From Schizophyllum amplum (lineage: Eukaryota > Basidiomycota > Agaricomycetes > Agaricales > Schizophyllaceae), in contig VDMD01000009.1 of assembly GCA_007026445.1 (NCBI GenBank), positions 682,001 through 746,000 on the forward strand: a DNA stretch of 64,000 bases, in the 5' to 3' direction. Position numbers and translations under genes: made by a program. Shown here one piece after another: positions 20,934 through 32,594 of the stretch. The stretch's first letter is position 1; every line of letters starts with the position of its first letter. The notes below the pieces were generated by a model. That model made no database searches and was not told where the DNA came from. It saw only the letters and a program-made list of their open reading frames with translations.

Positions 20934-22867
20934 TCATAAAGGTCGACTAAAGATTCCCGGCCTCCTCCCCGCCCTCTCGTCCATAAGCTTCAACATCGCC
21001 ACCGGTATAGCCATCTCCACCGCTATATCCGCCCCAATCCTCGCCCCCCAGTTCACGCGCGCAAACACGCGCGTCGTCCCGGGCTCCAGCGGCGGCCCCG
21101 TGTCCCCAGAGAATTTCGCCGGCGTGAAGCCCAGTCGGCAGTCCTCTACGCCCGAATAGTCCGCGAGGATCGTATTCCCGTTGAGCCAGTCGGGCGTATC
21201 CCTGGCCATGTCATGAAGGGCGCACGTCTTAATGAAGTGGCGCTGCGTGTGTCTGAGCCTTGGTAGTGGTGGCGGGTTTTCGGGCTCGAAGGCGGGCATG
21301 TAAACTTTGGGGGTCAGCCTGACATGGGAGAGCACTTGAACAGAGCGACACACCGAGAGGATAAGATGCGTCTCGTGAACATTGTGTGCGATGTTCTTGA
21401 CGCCAATGCGCTTTTTGGCAGTTCTTCGAGCAGTAGCACACCTTAGCGCACACGCAGATCTTGTTCTTCACGTTGGAAGGGCCCGCAAAACGATTCGCAC
21501 ACTACAACGGCACCTCGATGAGCGAACCGAACGTACACCATTGATGATATACACACATTCGGATTGTAACAATACACCTGCAAACCCGCTATACGCTGCC
21601 GAAAGGTTGTGTAGCGCTTCATGAGCACGGTACACCTATCCAGCAGTGCGCCCCACTCATTCCACTGCGGTACAATAATCATACCCGACAGCAGATTGGC
21701 CTCCGACGCCTCCTTGTGGAAGGCGCGAAGGACTTTGGGCCAGATCAAAGAAGGCAGCAGCACATCCTTGATGCACACCGTCGCCATCTTCCGCCACTTC
21801 GCGCCCTCGTCCTTCATGGGCACAAACCGATTGAGCCGGTCAAAGAACTGTAATAGGCCCGCCTTGATGACAGCCACCACCTCGCGGTCCGACCAGCGCG
21901 AAGTCAGCAGCGTCTCCAGCATCTGCATGAGTATTGGCGTCGTCATGCGCTCGTCGAGTCGCGTCCTATGCACGCCGTAGTCCGGGATCGTCCGCAGCAG
22001 CAGGCGCACGCAGAGGGGTCCGCCATTCGCCCGCCGCGCGCTCTCGCGGAAGACATGGTGCGACAAGATGAGCAAATGCGACAGCGTGCCCATGTACCCC
22101 ATGAAGAACTGGAAGCTCTCCTCATGCGGCGCGTCGAGGATCCAGTATGTGCGGTCGATGATGACGCGGAATATGCGGCCGGGGCTGCGCTGCTCGAAGA
22201 GGAGGACTTCATCGAGCATGCGCTGCCGGAGAACGGTGTCCTTCTTGTCGGCGAGGAAGTCGTTGATGGTGCGCATGAGGACGTGCGTCTCGCGTGCCTC
22301 ATGGAATACGGATGGGCAGGACCAGTCGAACATGGCGACGGCAAGCAGAATCTCCATGAACCGCGGCTGCGCGAGTAAGAGCTTCCTGCCTTCTGGCGCG
22401 TCGGCAAAGCCTGCTATCAGCACCGCCAGCATATAGTACCGCAGGTGTACCCCGACAGCCACCGTTCCGTCCTCGCGGAGGGGAAAGTTCAAGGTCTCGA
22501 GATTCTTTCCCGGAGCATCCGTAACGTTACCTTCCCCAGGAAGAAGGAATAGGCCCCATTGCCAGGCGTTCGGGAGGTGCGCTAGGTAGGTATGCAGGAA
22601 AAATTTGCCGCTCTGCGGCGCGATCTCCCCTAGGTGCGAATACATCTTGAAAGCCTGGAGCGCATCGGTGATGTTCTGTGCCCCGCGGTGGTCTATAGGA
22701 TGCTTCGGAATCCTAGAGGGATGTAGCCGAGCAAAGAGCTCCTTGAATAGACGGTGATGGAGGAGCTCAGCAGGAAGAGAGAGCGATTCATGTGGGGCAT
22801 TTTCCTTGATGAGCGTTTCCAGCTCGGTTTGAAACTTGCTGAGGCGGATGACCTGGAGTTCTTGCAT
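20934..22867 (-). CDS. MYND-type zinc-finger protein
   Basis: One large exon (22867 to about 21560) encodes a helical region of about 440 residues; its function is not recognised. It is followed by a MYND finger: the CYNPN cysteine, then KICVCAKVCYCSKNCQKAHW and a final EHRTQC across 21570-21440. MYND fingers usually bind proline-rich partners in transcriptional or signalling complexes. The last part (21353-20934) reads well in another frame (YMPAFEPENPPPLPRLR, WLNGNTILADYSGVEDCRLG, RVFARVNWGARIGADIAVEM), so an intron must separate it, but the two frames overlap near 21400 and the junction is unresolved. Start ATG at 22867 (MQELQVIRLSKFQ). Two adjacent genes is the alternative. Confidence 0.75.
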
Positions 22868-23448
22868 CAGTTATTTCAAGGTGAGCACAAGAGGGGACGC
22901 ACCATAACATCAGAAGCTGGCGAATGTCGACTGGGACGTGCTCGAGCTCAGTGGTGGTCGGCAATGACCAGGCAATGCCAATGACAAGCGCGCGTATAGA
23001 CACGTGGCCGTTCCTTCGGTCCGAGGAGCGGCGCTGCCACGGTCACGTGATAGTTCAACTCCCAAAAGTGACGGAGCACTTAAGGTCGCGCTCTTGCTCT
23101 CGGGGACTCCAGAAGCAGTGGGAGCTCTGCAAGCAGAGAGAGGAGGAGTCCAAAACTGGCTCAAGAGCTTGAAGGATGCGTCGGACCCCGCGTTCCCGCG
23201 CCGTGCGGACTGCGGGCCGCGTGTTGATCATTCCATCAATCACGACGCACGAGCGCTTCGAGGATTGTCCTGCTTGTCCTCATACTTCTCCCTCACGCGA
23301 CCACGTCTTACGCATATAACGAACTCTCAAGAATACTGACGACAAGGACGAACGAAACCCGCGCACTGTACTATCCTCCCCGTCTGGTGCGTCCCCCGAA
23401 CCCGGGGAGGAGACGCAACGCTGACCAGCGGCGGGCGACAGATACCCG
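22868..23448. other. Divergent promoter region (MYND gene / WD40 gene)
   Basis: The 581 bp between two divergent starts hold no supported gene. Short frames exist but show no domain. Confidence 0.5.
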
Positions 23449-26400
23449 ATGCCGAGTGGCATTCCAGACCTTATCGAGGAGTCTGGCGCAGCGACTCCTC
23501 AACGAAAGCCTACGACCCGAAAGACTCGCAAGGATACAATCCTCAGTCTAGTAGAAGCGCTGCTGCAAGACGGAGCCAACTCCAGTCAAGGTGCGTGTCC
23601 CTCCCAGCTCTCGATCACGTAACTGAATAGTACATAGAACAAGCCCAACAGAATTTTGAGGATGACCACGACGTCCGTGAGTAGACTAGTCTCCGTGATC
23701 GCTTCCCCCATCTCACTCGCCACCAGCCACCGTCGACGAGCATCTTCAAGTCCGTGGTGCGGAAGAGTTCCGGGCGTTTGAAAAGTGCGTCTACCTTGCC
23801 CTCTCCACGCCCCCCTCATCTCATGAGCCACAGACGCGTCAACGCTCTGGATAAGGAGGTACGCTTGCCCGTTTGGCATGCAAGCCTCGAAGTTTAATGA
23901 ACCACTCCCCCGCAGCTGCGTAATTTCGCCCACGCCTCCCGCCAGCTCGGCTCCTCCGTCGCGATCCTCTCATCGGCGTTCTATCTCCGCGAGCGCCTAG
24001 CGCAGCTGCTTGTGCTCTTCCACGAAAACGCCTCCGACCTGTTCCCTCGCAAGATTCAGCACAACAAGCCGTCCCCGCCCGTGACAGATGCGCTGCGGAC
24101 CCGGCGTAAGCGCCGTGTGCGCGACGCGCAGAGCAAGATCAACCCGCACGTCGCACGGCCAACGGTCAACGAGGACCTTGACCTCGAATACTTTCCCGAA
24201 CAGTTCGAATCGCTAGCGGTGGACGTGAAGAAGTTCGTTCAGTCCTTGAACGAGTTCCCCGAGTTCATGGATGACGCGGTCAATGCGAGCGTCGAGGCGT
24301 TTGAGGGGGATCTCAAGGTGCGTGCAAGCACCGCAGTGAGCTCGTTTTCCTAACGAAGCAGTACTGGGCATCCTGCCTTCGGGAGTATACAGGCCAGTTT
24401 AGGTACCCCGCGGTGCAGCGTTACGTACATGACCTCTCCGCGGAGATGGGCTCGCATTTGGACAACATAACTAGCACCTTGTGCATGTTCATCGAGGTCG
24501 GCGTGCCTACTATACGCTTCGCGCAGAAACACGGCGCAAACAACCTGCTCAACCTGTCCACTGTGGCCACCTTCTTCTCTGCGGTCACCGCAACGACGAT
24601 GCAGTTCTCGTACGAGCTGGAACCGGACGATGCAGTGTCCGTCGCAGTCAACTGTTTCTGGTTTGCTTCACTGGTCTTCAGTATCGCGGCAGCTGTCAAC
24701 TCGCTGCTGGGTCTGACGTGGAAGCAGGCGATGTACCGTAGTCCTGGTCATAAAGTTCCTTGGTACGAGTGTAATGCGGCTACACCCTCAACGATTGACT
24801 TACTTACATATGCTAGGTGGGTCTCCATCTGGATCAAGCGCTCGCCGCTCGTGTTTCTGGTCATGTCCGTGGCCTGCTTCTCAATCGGTCTTTGCTGCTT
24901 CTCCTACGCATCTCTGCAGGTACGCAAGCCCCATGTTCGCCTTCACCTCCATATCACTGACCATGCACCAGAACAACGTGACCTCCGTGCTCACGACGGT
25001 ACTGACGGCAATAACGAATTTTGGCCTCGCGGCTGTCTCCGCCTGGTTCGCCACGGAGCGATACATCTTTCTCCGCCACCGGGGACGCAAGTGGCTCAGC
25101 GATGTCCTGCGCGAGAACAACAAGCAATTCCTCAATCTGCCATGGATCCGCTCGACGCGCAAGGCAATCTATACATCGACGAGGCCGATCGCGAAGGCTT
25201 CGCGGACCCTGTACATGATCAGCGCGAAAACTCTCAGCATGTTGTCGCTCAGCGAGTCGGACCGCAGTGACGATCTCGAGTCCACGCTTCCGACACATCA
25301 CAAGGAGAGCACCGAGGGCAGCCATATGCGCTCGCGCCCGTCAGATGTCGCCAGCGCGTCGTCGCCGACGTTCGATAGGCGGCCGACCAGCCCGTTCACG
25401 CCCCCGGGGTCGCCAACTCCGCTACTTCGTGCGGCTGGCAATGGCACGGTCGCTGGTGTGGTTGGCGCAGCGATGCAGGCAGCTGGAATCGACGAGCAGC
25501 CGCTACAGCCGAGCAAGGGCAGGCAGCTTTGGCGAAACGCCCTGCGCACGATCCGGCTGGCTAATGCGGGCGCGGTGACGCCGACTATCTCGTCGCCGCG
25601 CTCGCCGCAGCGGCAGCGCACGTCTTCGAGCACCCCGGGCATGATCGAGCGTGAGCAGCCTCAGGCGCCCAGCAAGAGTCGCGTCACGACTTTGGTGCAA
25701 AAGCTGAAGGCGCTGGAGCCGACGCAGGAGATAGCGGCGCACAGTGCGCTCGTACGGCATCTGCAGTTCTCGCCTGATGGCAAATATCTGGCGACTAGCA
25801 GGTGTGTATGCGGTTTCACACCCGGGATTTCACGCTGACAGAGGACTTGCAGCTGGGATCGCACGTCTATTGTTTTCAAAGTTGGAGTAAGCCTTGTCTC
25901 ATAGTTGATGTCGCGTTGCGTGTATGTTAATGTTGCTGCAGGAACCTCTCGTCCCGCATCGCACCCTCGCCCACACCCAGGGCTTCGTTGGACAGGTCGC
26001 ATGGTATGTCAGACGAGCTGACCACCCTGGTCATCGACTCACTCTTCTCACTCAGGTCACCGAAGGGCAACTTGCTCCTCACAAAGTTCAGCCGCGGCAT
26101 GAAGGTCTGGATGGCAGAGGTGGGTTGACGTGCGCGCCCACTTACCGTCGGGCGCCTTTTCCGGTCATCGCTAGCGAGCTATCGCTGACGAATCATCCTG
26201 CTGCCACCCTAGAACGGCGTATGCATGCGTACTATCGACCGCGGGCGCAATGTGGAGTCCATTACTTGGTTCCCGGATGGACATGCGTTCTTGTCTGTGG
26301 AGACCGACCTCACGGATGGCATGGTGGGAACCATAGTCACGAAGCTGGTGCGTGGTTTTATGACGTCTTGCATGTTGAGGGGCTGACTGGAGGTTGACAG

Positions 26401-27603
26401 AACATCAAGGGCAAGGTTAGACAAGCAGTACTTGATCGCACTTTCGGTCTAACAAGTCTGGCCAGATTTTGGATCAATATCATTTGGAACGCATGCGTCT
26501 CCATGATGTCGCTGTCACGCCGGACTCCGTACGCTTTCTGGCAGTCGGACCACTGCTATCATCTCAGGACGGTCTCATACCCAGAAAGTCTCGCGCGGAG
26601 AAACGGCTCATCGGTAAAGTGCTGTCCGTGCACAACCCTTACCGTCTAACTAATCTCGACTTCAGTTTACAACATGGAAACATGCAAGATTGAGAAGTAC
26701 GCGCTTTCGCAACCCTGCTCTCTAGTCGCAATCTCACCCGCCCTCAGCCAAACACCGGTCCTGAACGACGTCCGCGACATCACGATTTCACGCAATTCCA
26801 AGCATGCTTTGACTGCTCTGATCAGCTACGAGAACAAAGTACGCTTCGTGCCCTCACGATATACTCCTACTCACACCTGTAAGGCGCCTCCGCAACGTTG
26901 GAAGTTGGACCTCGTCAAGGACCGCGACGATCCTACTCAACAGGCATCAATTGGACGACTCAGCTTAGTGTACGGTGGCAGGTCTTCGGCCTCTATACAC
27001 GAGACTGATGAGCAACAGACATACCTATCTACCCAAGGACTCCTCGACGGACTTCGCTGGACAGAGTTACTTCGGCGGCAAGAACGACGAACTGGTCTTG
27101 TGTGCGGGGAAAGGTGAACATACAGGACCGAGTATCGCAGAGGTTACTGACAGCGATCCCCAGCCGGCGAGATCAACATCTGGGATGCAGAATCTGGCGC
27201 ACTGCTTCACCACGTTCGCGGGGACGAGATCGGTGGCGACCTAACCTCTCTAGGCTGGAACTACGCAGTGGATGACCCCTTCATGTTCGCGGCGGGCAGC
27301 CACGACGGCGCAGTACGCATCTGGACCAAGCCTTCTCTCAACAACCCCGTCACGCTGGCCACCGAGTCGAGTCCGCGCACTAGCGTGCTCCTGCCCAGCG
27401 TGACCCGTCAACGATCAAGGTCCATATCTCCCTACCCCGAGATTACGATGTCGCGGACAGAGAGCCCGGTCAGCCAAGACTTCGAGACTTTCGTCGATGC
27501 GGAAGCGGAGCATGGTCCGCCGACGCGCGACCGCTCAGTGACATTTGATGACCGCCTCTTCGTCGGTGGCCTCCCTCCGTCCATGCCAGCTCCCAGACCA
27601 TAG
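23449..27603 (+). CDS. Membrane-anchored WD40-repeat protein
   Basis: The start ATG is at 23449 (MPSGIPDLIEESGAATPQRK). About a dozen short introns are needed. The N-terminal half has a coiled helical region (FPEQFESLAVDVKKFVQSL) and then hydrophobic segments consistent with four membrane spans: LLNLSTVATFFSAVTATTM, VAVNCFWFASLVFSIAAAV, SPLVFLVMSVACFSIGLCC and LTTVLTAITNFGLAAVSAW. A Ser/Pro-rich linker follows. The C-terminal half carries WD40 repeats: LVRHLQFSPDGKYLATSSWD, QVAWSPKGNLLLTKFSRG, SITWFPDGHAFLSVETD, VRDITISRNSKHALTALI, and the final MFAAGSHDGAVRIWTKP. WD40 propellers are docking platforms; this one would sit on a membrane facing the cytosol. The tail is again Ser/Pro-rich. Partner and membrane are unknown. 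Confidence 0.85.
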
Positions 27604-28304
27604 TCGAACATTCGTCGACGTCGGCTCTCAAGACAAAAACTGTACTTATAGCCGTGCTCGTTGACCATCGTGCGTGTTCGATCTACGGACGATCTACTTA
27701 TGATATAGAGTTTATTCATGCTCATGCTTGTTGTCGTTACTCGGAATGTCCTGTCAATGTGCCGCGATGTGCTGGACACTAGCGATGAGATATACAATGT
27801 TCACATTCATGCTCGTGCAGGCGAAGTTCGTGACCCGGCGAGAGGCATATTCTTCTGTTCTACAGCAAACATTCAGATATAGCGACAGCTGTAGGATTGA
27901 GGATACTGTCGTCGGAGCACTGACATTGCTCCGGGAAGGACACTGTTCAGATGAACGAGAATTATATATGCTACAACACATTGCTACGCAATAAATTAAA
28001 CGATGAGTACAGTATCGACTAGCGAAGGATCATAGATAGGAAGAGAGAGTATGTACAAATGCATGTGTAAAGGTATGTACAACGGCGCATAAACATGGCG
28101 CACCGGTTTCGTCTGTTAGTCCTGACCTTTGTCCGTCAGATCGAAAGCAAATAGCATGAGGAAAAGCGAATGAAAGTGATCCAGTGTGAGAGCGCGCGGG
28201 GATAAGGGAATGCGCGGGGTGTGATGGAATGGACATGGGAATAAGCAAGTGCGCATGGGAGCGAACGAGGGCGCATGCATCGCGCTTGGGCGGTGAGGCG
28301 AAGC
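27604..28304. other. Convergent intergenic region
   Basis: This lies between the 3' ends of the WD40 gene (plus) and the DUF6534-type gene (minus). It is AT-richer than its surroundings. No supported gene. Confidence 0.5.
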
Positions 28305-29838
28305 TCAGATCACCGTTGTTTTGGATCGCGTGTGCCGCTGGGCAGCTATGCGAGGGGTGAGCGACTCGTCGCAGACCGACTCTATGTATTCCTTGTGCGG
28401 AAACAGGAAGTCGGCGGATCGAGGCGTCGTGAGAGTGGCATCCGCGTCAGACGTGACTGACAGTTGTCGGTCGTGGCGGTAATGCGACATACGGCTTGCC
28501 ACCGTGTCGGGGCGGCGGAACTACGAGGTCCGTCAGTTAAGTCTGAGCACTGCAAGGCGTACAAGAGACTCATACCTCGAAGTGGGCGCTTTCGGTGAGA
28601 TGAAAGCGGTTGAAGCTGTCGACATCGGACATGAGTTGAGTGCGAATGTTGCGACGGGCGTTCAGGGTCTGAGAAAATTTGATTGAGCTGTCGGAGCGGG
28701 TATGCAGCATAATGGAAAGCGTACTGTGAGAAGGGTATTCCTGAAGGGATTGTTAGCACCACGATAGAGCCAAAACAAATTGAACATATACGTACGTATA
28801 CAGTCTTCCCATAGCCATCGTGAAGATGAGGAAGACATTTGAGCGAGGAATTGCAAGCTGAGGGATATAGATCGTGAGCGAGCGCACGAGCGCAATCCAC
28901 AGTATGCGCACCACAGATACGCCGGCGAGGATCTGAAGAGGGCATGAGTCGAGATGGGGGGACGGTCATAGAGCACGTACCGAGCAAAGCGTCACAGGAA
29001 TCGCGGTCTCCATCACTATGCGCGACAGCTGCGACATGACAAGGTCGGTGTCTAGCAAGCATCGTTAGCAACGAGGCAAGCCGAGTTTATGGTAATGTAC
29101 TTTTCATGCCAGTACGGTGCTTGTAAAAGTGGTAGAGCAGGTTAGAGCTACAGACGGGTCAGTCGAATTCGTATAGCTTGAAAAATATGCCTCTCACGTT
29201 ATCAGAATCTCATTGGCAAGTGCTGCAACATATGACACCACGAAGATAGGCATGAGACGTTCCGCGTCCGACTCGCCCTCCTCGATAAAGGATGCGGAAA
29301 CGAAGATCATGAGCACGCCCTGAGTGATGGACATGGCTGAGACAAGAGCGAACAGTGCCTTGGACTGCGAGAATTGATACATTCGCCAGGCTAGGAAGTG
29401 CTGCACAGGGAGTGATATCCTGAAGTAGATATATATGAGCATAGGTCAAGGATGGGAGATGCGACGCGCACATGCTGCTGCTGATAGCCGTCGCGTGGTA
29501 TTGCCACGGCGCGAGCAGCGCGTAGGTGTTGTCCACATACGTGTCGACCGTATAGTACCACATCAGATTTCCCGCGCATACGGTGTCCGCGACGTTGATG
29601 ACCGCGACCCAGCACACGAGGGCGCTGTAGAGGCGCATAATGTCAGTCTAGGAATACGCGACGGCGATATGAAGACGCACAATACGGGCCAAGTGTCGCC
29701 GAATTTCCCAGAGAAATAGTGTATGACTTGCAAGAAGCAAACGCCCCCGAGGAGGACGTTGAGGAGGATGGCGATGACGGCCGGCCCGAGGACGAGCGTA
29801 GCGTCCGTATTGTACTCGCGGAGGCCCACTGGCGGCAT
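28305..29838 (-). CDS. DUF6534-type seven-pass membrane protein
   Basis: The start ATG is at 29838 (MPPVGLREYNTDATLVLGP). The order of features fits the DUF6534 family of Agaricomycetes: VIAILLNVLLGGVCFLQVIHYF (membrane span 1), MRLYSALVCWVAVINVAD (span 2), a loop with WQYHATAIS, VQHFLAWRMYQFSQSKALFA (span 4 region), FVVSYVAALANEILIT, LYHFYKHRTGMK, and MSQLSRIVMETAIPVTLC. The family's closing LNAR is present in FSQTLNARRNIRTQL. Short introns interrupt most spans. The polar C-terminal tail ends AAQRHTRSKTTVI. Topology suggests a receptor or sensor, but no ligand is known for the family. Confidence 0.85.
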
Positions 29839-31621
29839 GTCTGCACCCGATTGGTGCTAGTACTAGTGCACGGTTGATAGATGCAGTCAAGGGGAGTGAA
29901 TGTGGTCGCGAAGTCGGTCAGAAAGACGGTGAACGGCCGAGCCAGCGGGCGCGCTGGTAGGGGTCGAGGAAGAGAGTGGTAATACACCGGGTGACGGAGG
30001 GAGAGAGATAGAGAAACTGTGACCAACGCAGGAGACCATATGGCGCGATGACGACTCGATCATTCGTCTCCGGCGATGTCGAAGGTTTCTGGAACGCCGC
30101 GGCCGTGATGGAAAATGAACCATGATTGAATGCAGCGATGTTGGACCGGGCTTCCCACGACACTTGAATTGGTTGCCCTCTGGTCGCTGCGTCGCCCAAG
30201 CCTCGGAAAAGCTTGCTATAAGAGTAGCAAGCAGCAAGCTCAACGGTAGAATCACCCAAGCGTCAATAAAAGCTCTTTGAAAGCCCAGAAGCCACCGTAT
30301 TGTTCAAATAAAGGAAAATCGCTCCTGAAACCGAGATGACGGTTCGGTGAGAAGAAGGCGAAATACTAAGCCACGCGATGTCGGTAATTAAATCCACGTT
30401 GATTGCAGAGGGCGTGGCTGTGCCGACGGCGTCAATAGTTAGCACGTGCTATAATGAACTTCCATTATTGCAAGTGGACCGCAGCCTGCAGGTGGACGGC
30501 TACTTTACCGCGCCCCGGCGCGCCCCCATGCAGTGTAGGAGTACAGCTTAAAAGCCATAAGTAAACCTGGAGTGTTCGCCGTGAAATCCAAGGCTGACCC
30601 GTTCTGAATCTGCTTCAGTGCTTGCGCGTTCTCCTGACGCAGGTACAGGAGAGAGTTCGGAGAGAGTACTGGCGAGCTGCTGGTGTGCGTCCGTCCACCT
30701 CGCACATCATTGCCTCGGGGACCGCGTCGCCTTCTTTCAAACCTTGCTTCGATCAGGTGGTGGCTGGAAGGTGGCAACTCCAGGACCAGCTCACTCAGAA
30801 TGCAGGATTTACTCCAAGTACAGCGTTTTCCGAAAACCTTGTCCAAAGCAACTTTTTTTTCTGCTGCGTCCAAAATTAGTCTAAAAGGGACGAACCCAAG
30901 AATACTGCTGACTTGTTGGTTCGCGCGCGCGCCAAGCCCTTCGGGACGGGGCGCACGCAGCCCCGCCCGACCGCCATGGACTGTCGCACAGCGGCGACGC
31001 GCCAACGTTCAGAAGGGGCACGTGTACCAGCTTGGCCAGTCATACAGCATGCTCAATAAAATCATATTTTCTCAGCTTCGAGCCGTCCTTTCCCAGCAGA
31101 AAATTCAGCGCCTCATCGGAGGCCCTATACCAGCACTGGTGCGACCAGCGCGGCGGATGTACACGGCGAACACTAGCACAACGAAGAGCAGCGATCCGCG
31201 ATCCCAGAGTCCCACCCCGCCGATGCTTGGCAGGCGCGCGAACCAACAAGTGAACGGTATTCTTGGGTCCGTCCCTTTTACTAATTTTGGACGATGCAGA
31301 AAAAAAAAGTTGCTTTGGACAAGGTTTTCGGAAAACGCTGTAACTGCTTCGCCTCCGGGCCTGGCTCAGAGTCACTCGACCACCAGCGGTTGGTCCGACC
31401 GGCGACCAGCTACCAGCCTGTAATTACCAGCCTCAGGCCCTTACCCGAACTTGAAGCGCCGACTCAACTCTTGCAAGCGTCGACGTCTCGGTAGGAACTC
31501 AGACATTCGAGCAAGGATTAGATCCAATAAGCTACTTCATGCATATATTCACCACTTCCAATTCCAGCCTCCCAGCTTGACGTATCGATAACTGGGCTCA
31601 GCATGTAGAAAGCCCAAGCCT
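29839..31621. other. Intergenic region containing a long inverted repeat
   Basis: No supported gene. Open frames within 30505-31423 are formed mainly by the inverted repeat and its GC-rich spacer and show no domain. Confidence 0.5.
30820..31342. repeat. Inverted repeat pair, arms about 110 bp
   Basis: The arm 30820-30931 (starting ACAGCGTTTTCCGAAAACC) recurs inverted at 31233-31342, with only scattered differences and a shared A/T homopolymer. The spacer of about 300 bp is GC-rich and not coding. Structure suggests a foldback or MITE-type element, or the decayed ends of a DNA transposon. I see no clear target duplication. Confidence 0.75.
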
Positions 31622-32420
31622 CTAGTACGGCGCAGCGGCAGCCTGGCAGGCCTTGAGCTGCTCGAGGTACCAGGTGCACGACGGGAGGTCGGCCTTCTCG
31701 AGGCAGGTGGTGAAGTCTGAGAAGCAGTGTAAGCAACAACAGGCAAAAAGCGTTATGGGTTGGGCAGATATCGTAGCAGCGCCCAGAGCGTACGAGACTT
31801 TGCAGCAGGACGAAAAGACAGTCGTGGAAGTTTCGAGAAGGAAGGGAAAGACGGCGACGTGACAACCAGGCCGAGCGAGACACCGTAAGGGGTATACGAA
31901 GAGAAGGGAGAGAAAACTCAAAACTGACCCTTGGCCTGGACCTCACAGCTGATGCCGGAGGACGCCTGCTGAGCAGCCTGTGCCGGTGCAGCGGCCTGCT
32001 GCTGCTCGGCAGGAGCAGACGAGGAGCCACCGAAGAGCATGTTGCTGATACCGTGGCCGAGAGCAACACCACCGGCAGTAGCAGCAATCTGGCTCATGAT
32101 TCCACCGCCCGAAGAAGACTGCGCAGGCGGGGCAGCGTGCTGCGTGGGATGCGCGGCTGCATGACGGACGCGGACGAGTGAGACAGAATGTAGACAAGAG
32201 GAAGAGCTTGTTAGTGTCGCAGATGAGCAAGCTTGGCAAGAAACGCACCATTGACGGGCGGGGTAGGCGGGACCGCCGCGCCCTTGGGGCGGAAGGCCGA
32301 GTTCGTAGGCGCTGCCATAGCAGGCGCGGGCGCAGCCATGGAACTGGCGGAGCGCGTCTGTGCCACCGGGGACGGCTTGACAGACGGGGCAGAGGGGCGG
32401 GAGCGGGTCTGGCGAGGCAT
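31622..32420 (-). CDS. MIX17: CHCH-domain mitochondrial protein (MIX17 / CHCHD2-CHCHD10 family)
   Basis: This is a small protein of the mitochondrial intermembrane space imported by the Mia40 disulfide relay. The start ATG is at 32420 (MPRQTRSRPSAPSVKPSP), giving an Arg/Ser/Pro-rich presequence-like N-terminus. A Gly/Ala hydrophobic stretch follows (IAATAGGVALGHGISNMLFG). The C-terminal twin CX9C motif is complete: CEVQAKDFTTC and CTWYLEQLKAC. Two introns, in phase 1, join ...PPVN to AAHPTQ and ...EVQAK to DFTTC. The gene ends QAAAAPY at 31622. It shares a 174-bp divergent promoter with the mL45-like gene. Confidence 0.93.
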
Positions 32421-32594
32421 GATGGAAGTCGGAAGCAAGAATTTGAAACGACGCACCCAACCAGCCCGTGCGCAAAAAAGGCTGACGAAGCCGTTGTCGG
32501 CCGGCACATACCGGGCCGAACTGCCGCGCACGCGCCCGGCGTGGAAGATCGTGGGCGGCAAAATCTTGCCTCACTCTGAACGCGACAGGCGGCG
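32421..32594. promoter_or_regulatory. Shared divergent promoter of two mitochondrial genes
   Basis: Only 174 bp separate the ATG of the MIX17-like gene (minus, 32420) from that of the mL45-like gene (plus, 32595). Both 5' untranslated regions and promoters must fit here, so co-regulation is plausible. Confidence 0.6.

Noticed and set aside
22868..23003. Upstream extension of the MYND gene starting near 23003
   Set aside because: The first codon is GTG, not ATG, and joining it to the main exon creates an in-frame stop.
30505..31423. Long frames within the inverted-repeat region
   Set aside because: They arise from the repeat arms and GC-rich spacer, and the same arm is read on both strands.
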